DNA of 49,816 bases from Paenibacillus profundus (GCF_021369635.1 NZ_JAJNBZ010000040.1:1-49816); one strand, 5' to 3'; positions 24,007 to 33,905 are shown, counted from the stretch's first letter. Numbers and translations are program-made. Notes: generated by a model not told the origin, from the sequence alone.

Positions 24007-25437
24007 TTAAGCTGATTTGGAGCGCTCCACTACAAACTCCGCCAGCGTACGCGCGCCATAACCAGTAGCGCCGGCCGCTGCATACCCGTTGGTCGCCGAC
24101 ACTTCTTTCAATGCCGACATATCTATGTGCGCCCATTTCATAGACGGATGCACAAACTTCCGCAAAAACAATGCCGCTGTAATCGCTCCAGCCTCACCTA
24201 CACGGCTGATATTACAAATATCCGCATAGTCGCTTTTTAGATAGCCTTCATATTCGTCCGCGAGCGGAAGCTCCCATACTTTTTCTCCTGTTACTTTGCT
24301 TAAGTTCCTTATGGTCGAAACAGTATGTTCATGTCCCAATATCCCCGCAAACTTTGATCCAAGCGCACTGGCACAGGAATACGTTAATGTTGCCATATCG
24401 ATAACTTCCTTTGCCCCTAATTTATGGGCATGGATCAAAGCGTCCGCAAGCACCAACCGTCCTTCGGAATCCGTATTTCCGACTTGAACCGATACGCCGT
24501 TAGGAAACTGCAAGACATCTCCCGGCAGCAGCGCATTTCCATCCGGAATATTCTCGGCGGCGGCAATGATGGCGACCAAGTTCACCTTTACACCGCTGTT
24601 GCGAATGATGTCTACCGCACCGATTACGGCGGCTGCGCCGCCCATATCTATTCTCCTATCGCTAATATCGTTATCTCTCTTCAGGCTGATACCGCCCGTA
24701 TCAAACGTGATCCCTTTCCCGACAAGGGCGATCAGTTCCTTGGAAGGATCGGTGCAGTAGCGAATTTCAATCATTACAGGAGGATTGGCGCTGCCTTGAC
24801 CGACACCGACTAACCCGCACATTTGCTGCGCTGCCAATTGTTCGCCTTCATAACATTTCACTTGAACGTCGCTTCCTGCAAACCGTTCTATGACACGGTC
24901 AGCAAGTGTCCGTGGGCGCAAATGATTCGCCGGCTCATTACCCAGATTGCGCGCAAATTTAATGCCTGCGGCACGAACCTCCCCTTGCGATATTGCATCC
25001 TTCCACGAATATTGCTGATTGAGATCCAAGCAGACCGTTTGCACATGGCGAACCGTTTTCTCCGCTTTAAACTTATCGAAAACATAAGCTCCCAGCAGCC
25101 AGCCTTCTACCCAGGCGGTTACAGCTTGCTCCATATTGGCTATACCTTCGCAATCTTCCAAGGAAACCGCGACTATTGGCAGCTTGTGCTGCTCCACGGC
25201 TCTCACCGCATTACCGGCTGCTTCTCTTAAATGCTCAAGCTCGAATTTCTCTCGGCTCCCAAGACCTACAAACAACAGATGCTGCTCGCTCTGTCTTCCA
25301 TAGAACCATGTTACAGCGCCTCGATCTCCCATATGGCCCAGCAATTGAATCGATTGAAAGGGAGCTTCTGCCGCTTCGTGAAAAACAGGATAAATAACAA
25401 CTTGCGCCGCTTCTCCCTTGCTGATTTGGAACATCAT
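24007..25437 (-). CDS. M17 leucyl aminopeptidase
   Basis: A 476-residue cytosolic metallo-aminopeptidase. The C-terminal catalytic domain begins with ALVGKGITFDTGGISLK, which carries the catalytic lysine and metal-binding aspartate. NTDSEGRLVLADAL is the family signature (usually NTDAEGRL), and the Arg of EGR is the second catalytic residue. The N-terminal third is the less conserved macro-like domain. Its start overlaps the stop of the metallophosphoesterase gene as ATGA, which shows translational coupling. An aminopeptidase at the end of a glycan-use operon suggests that peptide or amino-acid-glycan substrates are processed; that is inference. Confidence 0.88.
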   Translation of the reverse strand: MMFQISKGEAAQVVIYPVFHEAAEAPFQSIQLLGHMGDRGAVTWFYGRQSEQHLLFVGLGSREKFELEHLREAAGNAVRAVEQHKLPIVAVSLEDCEGIANMEQAVTAWVEGWLLGAYVFDKFKAEKTVRHVQTVCLDLNQQYSWKDAISQGEVRAAGIKFARNLGNEPANHLRPRTLADRVIERFAGSDVQVKCYEGEQLAAQQMCGLVGVGQGSANPPVMIEIRYCTDPSKELIALVGKGITFDTGGISLKRDNDISDRRIDMGGAAAVIGAVDIIRNSGVKVNLVAIIAAAENIPDGNALLPGDVLQFPNGVSVQVGNTDSEGRLVLADALIHAHKLGAKEVIDMATLTYSCASALGSKFAGILGHEHTVSTIRNLSKVTGEKVWELPLADEYEGYLKSDYADICNISRVGEAGAITAALFLRKFVHPSMKWAHIDMSALKEVSATNGYAAAGATGYGARTLAEFVVERSKSA

Positions 25438-26339
25438 TTCAACACCGTCCCATTTTCAAGCCGCAGCCATGTATGAAATTCGCGTTTTCCTTCAATTAAC
25501 TGGATCACCCGCGCACCACGCTGCAATTTACCATAGCAGTTATAACCCGTTGTGCGGCCGTAGCAAAGGGATATGCCATGAAGTTCCCCGATGTAATCGT
25601 TATCATGATCATGTCCGACAAAAGTGGCCATAACGTCCCCCATCTCTACCATTCTGGCGTATAGCCCGGAATTCATTTTCGGAGCGCATACTCTTTCGAA
25701 TTTTTTGCCGCTAATAACGCTCCCTGTATGCCAAACCGCATCATATTCCGGCAATGGGATATGGAAGAAGGTCAGGGCAGGAAGCGGAGACCGGTGTTGG
25801 GCCGTCATCTCTTTCGAGACGCCAGCATACCATTCCACCTGGTCTCCATGAATCCATTCATAACCGCCGATATGCTTCGGCGCTTCGCATCCGGAGTCCA
25901 GAAAATAAAGCAGAGCCTTTACTTCCCCGCCTCCCGCGCTTTGGATGGGAAGCATGTAATTGCCGACACCACTAAGATGCTCTGGTCCCGGTTCAGCCAA
26001 GCAAGTATCGCTCTCTAACATCACGTCCATTAATTGCTCGCGCGTGACTCCTTCTTCTGTATCATGATTGCCGAAGACAGCGGCCCAAGGAAGACCGGAT
26101 TTGACAGCAGGGGAAATGGCAAGGCGAAAGCCTTGCTCAGGATCCTTCACACCGTGGCTCCAGCACAGATCTCCCGTATATACAATCAGATCGGGTCGCT
26201 CCTGTTCAATTAACCGTTCCATTAATGCGACGGTGTGTGCATCTTTGTCCCTGCCATCGACTCCATCGCCCATATGAACGTCGGTAAACTGCAATATTTT
26301 GAATGTTCCGTCTTCACGAAAAGTTAAAGTCTTAGACAT
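25434..26339 (-). CDS. Calcineurin-like metallophosphoesterase
   Basis: A 301-residue cytoplasmic phosphoesterase. Metal-binding motifs appear in order: FTDVHMGDG (residues 18-26), VYTGDLCWSHG (about 53-63), AVFGNHDTEEG (about 86-96), FFHIPLPEY (about 192-200) and FVGHDHDNDYIG (about 240-251). This set resembles the purple-acid-phosphatase-like/DUF1416-type bacterial proteins that act on phosphomono- or diesters; the substrate is unknown. ATG at 26339 follows GAGGGGAT. It is translationally coupled to the downstream aminopeptidase and may remove phosphate from a substrate of the same pathway. Confidence 0.85.
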   Translation of the reverse strand: MSKTLTFREDGTFKILQFTDVHMGDGVDGRDKDAHTVALMERLIEQERPDLIVYTGDLCWSHGVKDPEQGFRLAISPAVKSGLPWAAVFGNHDTEEGVTREQLMDVMLESDTCLAEPGPEHLSGVGNYMLPIQSAGGGEVKALLYFLDSGCEAPKHIGGYEWIHGDQVEWYAGVSKEMTAQHRSPLPALTFFHIPLPEYDAVWHTGSVISGKKFERVCAPKMNSGLYARMVEMGDVMATFVGHDHDNDYIGELHGISLCYGRTTGYNCYGKLQRGARVIQLIEGKREFHTWLRLENGTVLK

Positions 26340-26680
26340 AATTCTAATCCCCTCTCATTTTGGTAACGAAGCTTGAACCATAGCCAAGATCGCTACTTCA
26401 GTCAGCGCTACAGGGGGCAGGAAGTCCAACAAATATTTTTTCCACCAATATATATCCCGCTATGCAGAAACTTACGAGAAAGGCAAACGTGAGCCCATTG
26501 AAATCGACATATCGCGCTTTTGTAAGAAACATGCACCCTGTGTACCGTAATCGTCAACAGTAAAAAAGATACGCTACCCATGCCATAATTCCATCGCCAG
26601 AACAGGCAGTAAATCAAATAGCTTTATGGATGAACCAACAGTACGACTCAATTTGTCATATATTTCTCTCACTTACATCT
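26340..26680. other. 341-bp gap with a possible membrane-protein remnant
   Basis: On the minus strand one frame gives YVDFNGLTFAFLVSFCIAGY and then ILVEKIFVGLPAP before a stop, resembling the C-terminal membrane hairpin of polyprenol-linked glycosyltransferases. No start is present. The gap breaks the spacing of the catabolic cluster between the mannosidase and the phosphoesterase. Confidence 0.25.
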
Positions 26681-29533
26681 CTAGTTGCAGTCGAACTCTA
26701 CGCATATGCTCGCAAGGCTAGATGCGTCTACATCGAACGTAATATTTGATCCATTGATCGAAATCCCCACCCCGTCTGTTTTCTGCTCAACAATCGATAC
26801 AAAATAGGCATTCTTCACCTTTTCGCTAAACTTCAACGAAACGGTTGTTTGTTCCCCTTCCGTTTCATAAAGCCGCACAATCCAGCGATTGGGCGCAGAC
26901 CTCTCAGCCACTTTGATCGCCGCAAGCGATACCTGTCCACGCTCCAGCGTTACAAAGCTGTTGACAAGCGGCAAAATCCCTCTGCTCGGCCGCACGGAAA
27001 CGGCTTCAAGCGGATGCTGGTAATGATACGATTCCTGCAACATCTGTTGCGTGCTGGTATAGTCGGTCAAGCATACGGCAAACTGGAAGTTGTGCATGCC
27101 GACTTCAGGATACGGATCAGGACTATGCGAACTGCGCAGCAACGTAATAGCCATCGCCTGGCCGTCGCTTCTAAAGCCATATTTCGAATCCGTCAGCAGC
27201 ATAACCGATCTTTTTACGTCTCTTTGAGTCGGGATCGCAGCTACAAAACTGTTGCCCGGCACATCAAACTCCATACCTTCTCTATCGATTGTTCCAAAAG
27301 GAACATCATATTTAAAAAACTTGCAATCAACCTTTACAGGCATATAGAAGTTTAACTGCGGCGTATTCTGATCCTTCTTTCCAATCTCATGCCAATCACA
27401 CTCTACCTTATAATTTAAGGCGCAGCTATCGCGATCCAAAGAAACGATGACCTTCAGTTTCGAGCTTCTAAAGGTCGTGCGGATCGTGATAGACTGGCGC
27501 AGAAAGCCTTCACCGATTTCACAGCTTTCAAGATTCCACTGAATCAATGGTTCCACATGGCGATATCTTCCGACAAGCCAAGCATTGCCTCCGCCGTTAA
27601 ACGTATCTTCCTCAATGAATCGGAACACGCCCGCGGTATTTGCCGGGTCTATGTATTCACGATTGGTATGCTTGTCGATCAGGGAAGTGATCGTAAATCG
27701 CTGCGTATCAAACCGTGCGGTAAGATGAGCGTTCTCTAGTACGAACTCATATTTCTCGATTGGCGGCAAATTTTGTTCGGCTAAATAGAAATCATTGGCG
27801 GATAACCGTGTCATATCGCCGTCCTTCTCGGTCATGACGTACGTGCTGTATCCAATGGCAGGCACGTTCACCTTCAGCAGCACTCGTAAAAAGTAGTGGC
27901 CCCAATGCTCTATGAATCCTCTGTCTACATACTGAAAAGGAACGCTCTGTCCTTCACTGTCGTGGAACTGAATGCTGTCAACATGCCCGTTCCAATCCCA
28001 GATCACAATCTCCGCAAGTTCTTCGCGCGCACGGACGGAAGAGTTGAACAGATGGAATATGCGCGTCTTCCCCCGGCCGCGTTCGCTTGCACCCATCCGG
28101 AACAAATGCACGCCAACGCCTGGGCCGGCCCCTTCGGACATACTCTCGCGCACATCTTCATCGGCAACGATATAAGCCGACGTATCGATGTGCTCAGCAA
28201 GTTTGCGGATAGCGTAGCTTTTCTTGCTGCCGGCCGTCGCCATAATCTCCTGGAACGAAGCCATAGCATGTTCTCTTGTCTCCAATACGCAGGAGCCCGG
28301 CAAAATATCATGAAATTGATTAAAGCAGGTTTTCTTCCAGGCATCGCCCAATTCTTCTCCAAAATAGCGGGCCGACGTGAATAAAGAAGCAATGCTGCCG
28401 AACAGTTCCGCTTCGCCGAGCATATTTTCCGACATCCGGTTCGCAAGCTTGATTCTCGATTCCGAGCTGTAGCAGCCGGTAAATATAAAATTCAACTCCT
28501 CGCGAATTACCGGCAAGCTGTCCGCTATTCGCTCCGTTAAAGCAAAAAATTGCTGATAGGTTCCAAACTGAATGTTCGGGAAAATCGGCCATGTCTGCAT
28601 ATCCCGTATTCGTTCGATATCGCGACGCGTCGGTCCGCCGCCATGATCCCCGACCCCATACACTTTCAGCATCGTGGTCATGTTCGTTCGCGAGCAAAAT
28701 TCAGGCACCGTAAGCGCCATTTCCGGCTCGATTCTGGAATCGTACCAATGCGGCTCCTTGTATGCGACGACAGATCGCCCTGACGGGGACTCCCATCTGA
28801 ACAAATGATGGCCGTTGTCGTTATGGCCCCGGCAATAGTAGTAATACTTCACGCCGGAATGATTCAACGCTTCCGGAACGTTGATGCTATGTCCGAACGT
28901 ATCGGGCTCGAAATCGATTTGCAGGCTGTCTGGATCGAGGCCGAACAGCTGCGAAAGATAGGTTTTGGCATACAACAATTGCCTTGCCATGCTCTCGCCG
29001 CTAGGCATGTTTTTATCCGCTTCGACCCAGGTTGAAGCCGTGACTTCCCACCGTCCCTCCTGGACCCGCGCCTTGATCTCCTCAAGCATCTCGGGATCGT
29101 ATTGCTCCACGATGTGATAAGCGGCCGCTTGCGAATGGGAGAACAAATAGTCCGAATACTCCTCCAGCAGATCGAGCATCGTGCGGAACGTATTCAACGT
29201 GGCGGATACCGTCTCCGCCCAGCCCCATAGAAAGTTCATATCCAGATGAGCATGTGCAGCGCAATGAAGCGTATAGCTCTTGGCGGCCGGCCCGCATTCG
29301 GCCAGCATGCTCTCCGCCTGGAGCGCTGTCCTCTCTGTAATGGCGCCCTCGTTATCCACGCGAGCAAGCAGCCATTCGACAACCGGGAGAATGGCCCCAT
29401 CCCACTTTCGGTCTTGTACATAGGATACTCGATTCATATACTCCAATTGGGATAGGATTCGTTTTCCCCAGTAGCCCGGCGGGGTTCTCATCGTCAAAGC
29501 CGTCAGCTTGCCATACAATTCGTTCGTATTCAT
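26681..29533 (-). CDS. GH38 alpha-mannosidase
   Basis: A 950-residue retaining alpha-mannosidase. The zinc-binding AHAHLDMNFLWGW is at residues 93-105, and the nucleophile aspartate lies in DFEPDTFGHS (207-216, Asp211). YGVGDHGGGPTRRDIERI and CFNQFHDILPGS are further active-site signatures. The middle and C-terminal beta domains are complete. No signal peptide, so it acts on imported mannosides. The ATG at 29533 overlaps the stop of the GH4 gene (ATGA); a much longer in-frame ORF extends into GH4 and is rejected. With the importer, kinase and GH4 enzyme it forms a glycan-use pathway, perhaps for mannose-containing oligosaccharides. Confidence 0.92.
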   Translation of the reverse strand: MNTNELYGKLTALTMRTPPGYWGKRILSQLEYMNRVSYVQDRKWDGAILPVVEWLLARVDNEGAITERTALQAESMLAECGPAAKSYTLHCAAHAHLDMNFLWGWAETVSATLNTFRTMLDLLEEYSDYLFSHSQAAAYHIVEQYDPEMLEEIKARVQEGRWEVTASTWVEADKNMPSGESMARQLLYAKTYLSQLFGLDPDSLQIDFEPDTFGHSINVPEALNHSGVKYYYYCRGHNDNGHHLFRWESPSGRSVVAYKEPHWYDSRIEPEMALTVPEFCSRTNMTTMLKVYGVGDHGGGPTRRDIERIRDMQTWPIFPNIQFGTYQQFFALTERIADSLPVIREELNFIFTGCYSSESRIKLANRMSENMLGEAELFGSIASLFTSARYFGEELGDAWKKTCFNQFHDILPGSCVLETREHAMASFQEIMATAGSKKSYAIRKLAEHIDTSAYIVADEDVRESMSEGAGPGVGVHLFRMGASERGRGKTRIFHLFNSSVRAREELAEIVIWDWNGHVDSIQFHDSEGQSVPFQYVDRGFIEHWGHYFLRVLLKVNVPAIGYSTYVMTEKDGDMTRLSANDFYLAEQNLPPIEKYEFVLENAHLTARFDTQRFTITSLIDKHTNREYIDPANTAGVFRFIEEDTFNGGGNAWLVGRYRHVEPLIQWNLESCEIGEGFLRQSITIRTTFRSSKLKVIVSLDRDSCALNYKVECDWHEIGKKDQNTPQLNFYMPVKVDCKFFKYDVPFGTIDREGMEFDVPGNSFVAAIPTQRDVKRSVMLLTDSKYGFRSDGQAMAITLLRSSHSPDPYPEVGMHNFQFAVCLTDYTSTQQMLQESYHYQHPLEAVSVRPSRGILPLVNSFVTLERGQVSLAAIKVAERSAPNRWIVRLYETEGEQTTVSLKFSEKVKNAYFVSIVEQKTDGVGISINGSNITFDVDASSLASICVEFDCN

Positions 29534-30900
29534 CCGTTCCATTCTCCTAACGTATCGCGATAAGCTTCCAAATAATCGGCAACAAGATCTTTCGCCAGAG
29601 AATACGAATTGACAAGCGGATGAACCGATAGCGCTTTCACGGCCAGACTTCTCGACTTCTTCGCAACCGCTTCTACCGTCAGCCTTTCGAACAGCTTCAC
29701 CGATTTCATCAACGCATGCATATCGTCCGGAATGCTGCCGATCTTCACCGGATGGGCTCCATCCTTCGCGATATAACAAGAAATTTCAACGACATCGTCA
29801 TCCTCAAAGCCATTGATGCTTCCCTCGTTCGGGACGGACAGAACAATATTGTGTTGGCGGCCGGTCTGCAATGATTCCACGAAATCCAGCATCACTCCCG
29901 CATATCCGAGCGTTTCGGGAAGCATCAGCTGTTCGATCGGAAGCATTTCCTTGACCTCCGAATTCGTTTCCGCAGACATATAGGACGCTTCACGCTTTTG
30001 CGTGTAATAGAGATAAGTTTGAATCGCCAGTTGCGGGTCGCTGTCGATATCCATTTTTTTCAACTCATCAAGCATGGCCTTATTATTCAGCGCTATCATT
30101 TGTCCGCGCGTCATTGCCGCCTGTTGAATATTATCCAGCGATTTCTCGCGATGGTAGTAATAATACAAGTACTCATTCGGCAAATACGGTAGTTCCCGCA
30201 GCAAATCAGGATCGAACATTTTCAATTCCGCAACTGACTTCACGAAGGCCGGATCGTTTTTCAGTTCCGGCAGCAGATCTTTTCCCTCATACATCAGTTT
30301 GCTGATCCAGGAAAGATGGTTCAGGCCGAAAACTTCGGTTTGCAGCTTCTGTTCATCCAGGCCAACGGCTTCCGCAATGCGCAGCTTCGTATGACTGGGC
30401 GTATCACATATTCCGATGACACGGTCGTATCCGTAGCTTCTCAACGCTTGCGTGACAAGACCGGAAGGATTCGAGAAGTTGAAAATCCAGGCGTTCGGCG
30501 CAACCTCCTTCGCTAATTCGCAATACATCCGCAATACCGGAATCGTTCGCAACGCCATGGAGAAGCCGGCCGGTCCGGTCGTCTCTTGCCCAAGCAATCC
30601 CCGGTCGAGCGCAATCTTCTCATCGATATACCGCGATTGCTCCTTCCCGACGCGAATCGTCGTAACAATATAATCCGCTCCTTCCAACGCTGCCCGAGCA
30701 TCCACAGTCGTATCGAGCCGAAGATCGATGCCGCTTTGTTCGATGACAATTCGGCATAGCTTCCCGATTATCGCCAACTGTTCCTCGTCGGTGTCATGCA
30801 GCACCAGTTGCGTGATTCCGGTCTGCTCCGCCTTTAATGTTAGACTTTTCGTAAACAATACGGCCCGAACGCCGCCTCCGCCAATTAGTGCTAATTTCAT
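29530..30900 (-). CDS. GH4 family glycosidase (6-phospho-beta-glucosidase-like)
   Basis: A 456-residue NAD- and metal-dependent glycosidase. MKLALIGGGGVRAVLFTKSL is the N-terminal Rossmann motif. FNFSNPSGLVTQAL, GICDTPSHTKLRI and FGLNHLSW hold the metal-binding Cys and His of GH4. The sequence style is closest to the LicH/CelF 6-phospho-glucosidase branch, but this is by eye. ATG at 30900 follows GGGAGGA; upstream extension is rejected. Most such enzymes need a 6-phosphorylated substrate made by a PTS, yet no PTS gene is here. The next gene upstream is a PfkB-type kinase, which could supply the phosphate. Confidence 0.87.
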   Translation of the reverse strand: MKLALIGGGGVRAVLFTKSLTLKAEQTGITQLVLHDTDEEQLAIIGKLCRIVIEQSGIDLRLDTTVDARAALEGADYIVTTIRVGKEQSRYIDEKIALDRGLLGQETTGPAGFSMALRTIPVLRMYCELAKEVAPNAWIFNFSNPSGLVTQALRSYGYDRVIGICDTPSHTKLRIAEAVGLDEQKLQTEVFGLNHLSWISKLMYEGKDLLPELKNDPAFVKSVAELKMFDPDLLRELPYLPNEYLYYYYHREKSLDNIQQAAMTRGQMIALNNKAMLDELKKMDIDSDPQLAIQTYLYYTQKREASYMSAETNSEVKEMLPIEQLMLPETLGYAGVMLDFVESLQTGRQHNIVLSVPNEGSINGFEDDDVVEISCYIAKDGAHPVKIGSIPDDMHALMKSVKLFERLTVEAVAKKSRSLAVKALSVHPLVNSYSLAKDLVADYLEAYRDTLGEWNG

Positions 30901-30923
30901 CGTAAGTCCTCCCGCCAAATGGA

Positions 30924-31871
30924 TTACACCGTTGTTATCGAAGTTATGAATTGCTGCAGCGCGTAGATGTCCGGAATGCCCGTACTCCCTCCGTAATTCA
31001 TGACGGAACAAGCGCCGCATGCATTTCCGTACAATAAGCATTCCTCTACAGGTCTGCCCGATAAGTATCCGAACATATATCCGGCATTAAAGGCGTCACC
31101 TGCGCCCGTCGTATCAATGGCGTCCACCTTAAAGCCCTCACTGTGGGTCGTCTTGCCGTCAATGCACGCGAGTGCCCCCCTGGAGCTCAATTTGATGACA
31201 AAATGAGAGGAGTGCTTCCTTAACCGCGCGATACTGTCCGCTTCACAAGAGCAACGAGTATAGTGCAGCGCTTCCGCTTCGTTCATGAAAAATATGTCAA
31301 CCGTCCTCATCAATTCATATATTCCTTCATACCACTCGCCCGTATCATCCCAGCCGACATCGCATGACAATGTCACACCCATCGATTTCAGCCTGGCAAT
31401 CATCCCCATATAATCGTCATGATTTCTGCGGCCGCGATATCCTGTTAAATGAACATGTCTTGCAAGCTCGACGCTTTTCAGATCAAGTTGCTGCAGATCG
31501 ATTTCTTTGTTGGTGCCCATATACGTGATGAATGAGCGGTCTTTGTCCGAATTAAGCGCGATCGATATTCCCGTGTTATTCCGTTCGCTTATTTTTATAT
31601 ATTGTGTATCTACGCCATGCTTTTGGAACTCGTTCAAAATATACTGCCCGTCATCGTCTTTTCCCAATACGCCATTGAAAGCAAGCTTCAATCCTAACTT
31701 TGCCAGTGACAATGTGAACAGCGCCGCTCCTCCACCTACATGCACCTGCATCTGATCGGCAAATACTTCTTCCCCAGGCGCCGGCATCTCTGGACAGCCC
31801 ACCACAACAAGATCGATATTCGCATCACCAATGACTACTGCATCATATTTTTTCAATAGCCTTCCCCTCAT
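30924..31871 (-). CDS. PfkB family carbohydrate kinase
   Basis: A 315-residue ribokinase-like kinase. Signature 1 is VHVGGGAALFTLSLAKLGLK (about residues 43-62); signature 2 is DTTGAGDAFNAGYMFGYL (about 253-270) with the catalytic aspartate of GAGD. It phosphorylates a sugar or sugar-like compound with ATP. The ATG at 31871 has only a weak site; a TTG at 31856 after AGGGGAAGG is an alternative. The gene lies directly upstream of GH4 (23 bp), and a palindromic operator lies 31 bases before its start, so it begins a sub-operon of kinase, GH4 and GH38. Confidence 0.87.
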   Translation of the reverse strand: MRGRLLKKYDAVVIGDANIDLVVVGCPEMPAPGEEVFADQMQVHVGGGAALFTLSLAKLGLKLAFNGVLGKDDDGQYILNEFQKHGVDTQYIKISERNNTGISIALNSDKDRSFITYMGTNKEIDLQQLDLKSVELARHVHLTGYRGRRNHDDYMGMIARLKSMGVTLSCDVGWDDTGEWYEGIYELMRTVDIFFMNEAEALHYTRCSCEADSIARLRKHSSHFVIKLSSRGALACIDGKTTHSEGFKVDAIDTTGAGDAFNAGYMFGYLSGRPVEECLLYGNACGACSVMNYGGSTGIPDIYALQQFITSITTV

Positions 31872-31901
31872 CTCTGCCTCTCAAAGGAATGTTGTCATAT
31901 T

Positions 31902-31925
31902 CAATATGGTATCGTTACCATATTG
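31902..31925. promoter_or_regulatory. LacI-type operator upstream of the kinase gene
   Basis: CAATATGGTA-TCGT-TACCATATTG is a near-perfect palindrome with ten paired bases on each side. It lies between the LacI gene and the kinase gene, and related sites occur at 36,725, 37,755 and 37,947. Confidence 0.7.
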
Positions 31926-31937
31926 AAATAAAAAAAA

Positions 31938-32945
31938 TCACTTTATCTTTCTGGTACTATCCCGTACGACAAGCTCATGCTGTAAAATGATGTCTTGATT
32001 CAGAGCGGACGGTTCCGATATGAGACTCAGCAATGCCTTTACCGACTCTTTTCCCATCTGCTGGATCGGCTGCTGCATCGAGGTAAGCCGCGGGCGAATA
32101 ATTTCCGTGAACGGGCTTCCGTCGAAGCCGATGATCGAGATATGCTCAGGCACTTGCAACTGATGGTCGCTAATGCAATTCATCGCTCCCAGCGCCATAT
32201 CGTCGCTGACGGCAAAAACCGCCGTCGGCATCGGATCGCATTGCAGCAACTCCTCCATTATGGCGTATCCGCTCTGAAGCTTGTAGTCGCCGAATTTAAT
32301 ATATTCATACAAAATAGGAATCTCATAGGCGGCCAATGCATTGCGGTACGCAGCATATCGATTCTGACCGGAAGTAATGTCTCTCATGTCTCCGCCGATG
32401 AACCCAATCCGGCTATGTCCCAGAGAAACTAAATATTCCGTCGCTTCATAAGCCGCCTTGTAATCGTCGATAATAACGGAATGGAACTTGCGATTCACCG
32501 GTTTCACGCTTGAAAAAATAACAGGTATATTGGATCTGTCTAAAAAATGCTTAATTTCATTATTGATCTTCTCGTGCATAATAATGATGCCTTCTACGCG
32601 CATCTCCTGGAACACATTCAAATATTTCAATTCCTTATCTGTGTCTTCAATGATATTGCAGACAAGCAGATTGTATCCATTCTCGCTCGCCGCTTCTTCC
32701 ACGCTGCTTAAAATGGTCGAATAGAAGCTGGAGGCGAGATCAGGCACAATAACCCCGATTAAGTTCGTTTTCTTGCGCACCAGACTTCTGGCAATATGAT
32801 TCGGACTGTAATCGAGCTCTTCAATGGCTGCCAGCACTTTTTTCTTCAATTCATCCGTTACATATTTCTCATTGTTCAATACTCTCGATACGGTCGTAAC
32901 CGACACGCCCGCTTTCCGGGCTACGTCTTTAATTCGCACTGCCAT
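31938..32945 (-). CDS. LacI family transcriptional regulator
   Basis: A 335-residue LacI-type repressor. The N-terminal helix-turn-helix is IKDVARKAGVSVTTVSRVLN (residues 5-24) with a hinge helix at NHIARSLVRKKTNLIGVIVPD (about 49-69). The sugar-binding core includes RIGFIGGD, TAVFAVSDDMALGAMN and ISIIGFDGSP. It probably controls the mannosidase cluster in which it sits, through the TGGTA-type palindromes. ATG at 32945 follows AAAGGAATCGATGG. Effector is unknown, presumably a breakdown product of the imported glycan. Confidence 0.9.
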   Translation of the reverse strand: MAVRIKDVARKAGVSVTTVSRVLNNEKYVTDELKKKVLAAIEELDYSPNHIARSLVRKKTNLIGVIVPDLASSFYSTILSSVEEAASENGYNLLVCNIIEDTDKELKYLNVFQEMRVEGIIIMHEKINNEIKHFLDRSNIPVIFSSVKPVNRKFHSVIIDDYKAAYEATEYLVSLGHSRIGFIGGDMRDITSGQNRYAAYRNALAAYEIPILYEYIKFGDYKLQSGYAIMEELLQCDPMPTAVFAVSDDMALGAMNCISDHQLQVPEHISIIGFDGSPFTEIIRPRLTSMQQPIQQMGKESVKALLSLISEPSALNQDIILQHELVVRDSTRKIK

Positions 32946-32986
32946 AGTCCATCGATTCCTTTACACAATACAATGTATTCATCCTG

Positions 32987-33883
32987 CTAGTAATAATCTA
33001 CGAATAAAGGTTGGGAAAACGCTCCATAGCCCCCTTCGAGATATGCCGCTATTCGGACATAGCCTTCGTCTCCGCTGCATTGATACTGTACGCGGTTCAG
33101 ACGGCCTGTTTCTTCATGTAACACTTGGCCTTCTTTTCCAATCAGCGTAACATACTTATACATCTGATTCAATCTCTCATTAGCGGGCAGATCAACGGTA
33201 ATCAGCCCTTCGGCAGCATGGATGCCAGCGAAATCAAATCCGGTAGATACATAGAAGCTTCCCGCCCTGACGGCTTCCAAAATGCTCTCGTTCGTATTTC
33301 GCTCCGTAAGAACCATATTCCAGGCGCGCTTCTCTTGACCATACACATGAAAATCATCGTTGCCGAATCCCCATACGGTACGGCCCGCAGTCAGCAGTTG
33401 ATCCCACTTGTCGAATGCCACGTCATACTCCGGGTTGCCGTCGCCGTTAACAATTTCTATGCCCGTATAGCCCGTTAAGCTCAACATATCTTCCAAACGC
33501 CAATATTGGGAAAAATAACGATTCGGATGCGCCAAAATACTAATTCCGTCATTGGAAATGCATGCATCGGATAAATGCTGATAGTTATCAATCGTGAACG
33601 TATGATGGTAGCCCTCCATAATCGAATGCGGCGGCTGGACAAGCAGCATATGCGCTTCGGGACTACTCACTTCCATCCCTTCGAATACCGTCGGAATACG
33701 CCGCTCTCCCTTATGAGCTGTAATGACATCGTGATCCGAGATGCCCAAATAATCATATTGTCCATACATTTGATAGACCACTTCAAGCGGCTGCGTGCCG
33801 CACTTGCTGTTGGTCGTATGATTGTGAAAGCTGCCTTTCAGCCATACTCCCTGCTTATCGTATGGATTTTTTATCGTTATCAC
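32987..33883 (-). CDS. PHP-domain phosphoesterase-like protein
   Basis: A 298-residue protein with an N-terminal PHP domain. KGSFHNHTTNSKCG (residues 16-29) has the first His-x-His metal pair, GISDHDVIT (about 47-55) the second, SILAHPNRY (about 114-122) the third, and GFGNDDFHVYG (about 171-181) the last. A C-terminal beta-rich part follows (185-298). Related PHP proteins hydrolyse phosphate esters. It is encoded 22 bp after the permease gene, so it is part of the importer operon. GTG at 33883 follows AGGCGAGG. The substrate is not known; a sugar-phosphate or phosphodiester-linked glycan would fit the neighbourhood. Confidence 0.83.
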   Translation of the reverse strand: MITIKNPYDKQGVWLKGSFHNHTTNSKCGTQPLEVVYQMYGQYDYLGISDHDVITAHKGERRIPTVFEGMEVSSPEAHMLLVQPPHSIMEGYHHTFTIDNYQHLSDACISNDGISILAHPNRYFSQYWRLEDMLSLTGYTGIEIVNGDGNPEYDVAFDKWDQLLTAGRTVWGFGNDDFHVYGQEKRAWNMVLTERNTNESILEAVRAGSFYVSTGFDFAGIHAAEGLITVDLPANERLNQMYKYVTLIGKEGQVLHEETGRLNRVQYQCSGDEGYVRIAAYLEGGYGAFSQPLFVDYY

Positions 33884-33905
33884 AGTGAAAACCTCGCCTT
33901 CTCCC

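Noticed and set aside
28003..28446. Long frame inside the mannosidase gene on the same strand
   Set aside because: It is an alternate frame of an intact, motif-complete GH38 gene.
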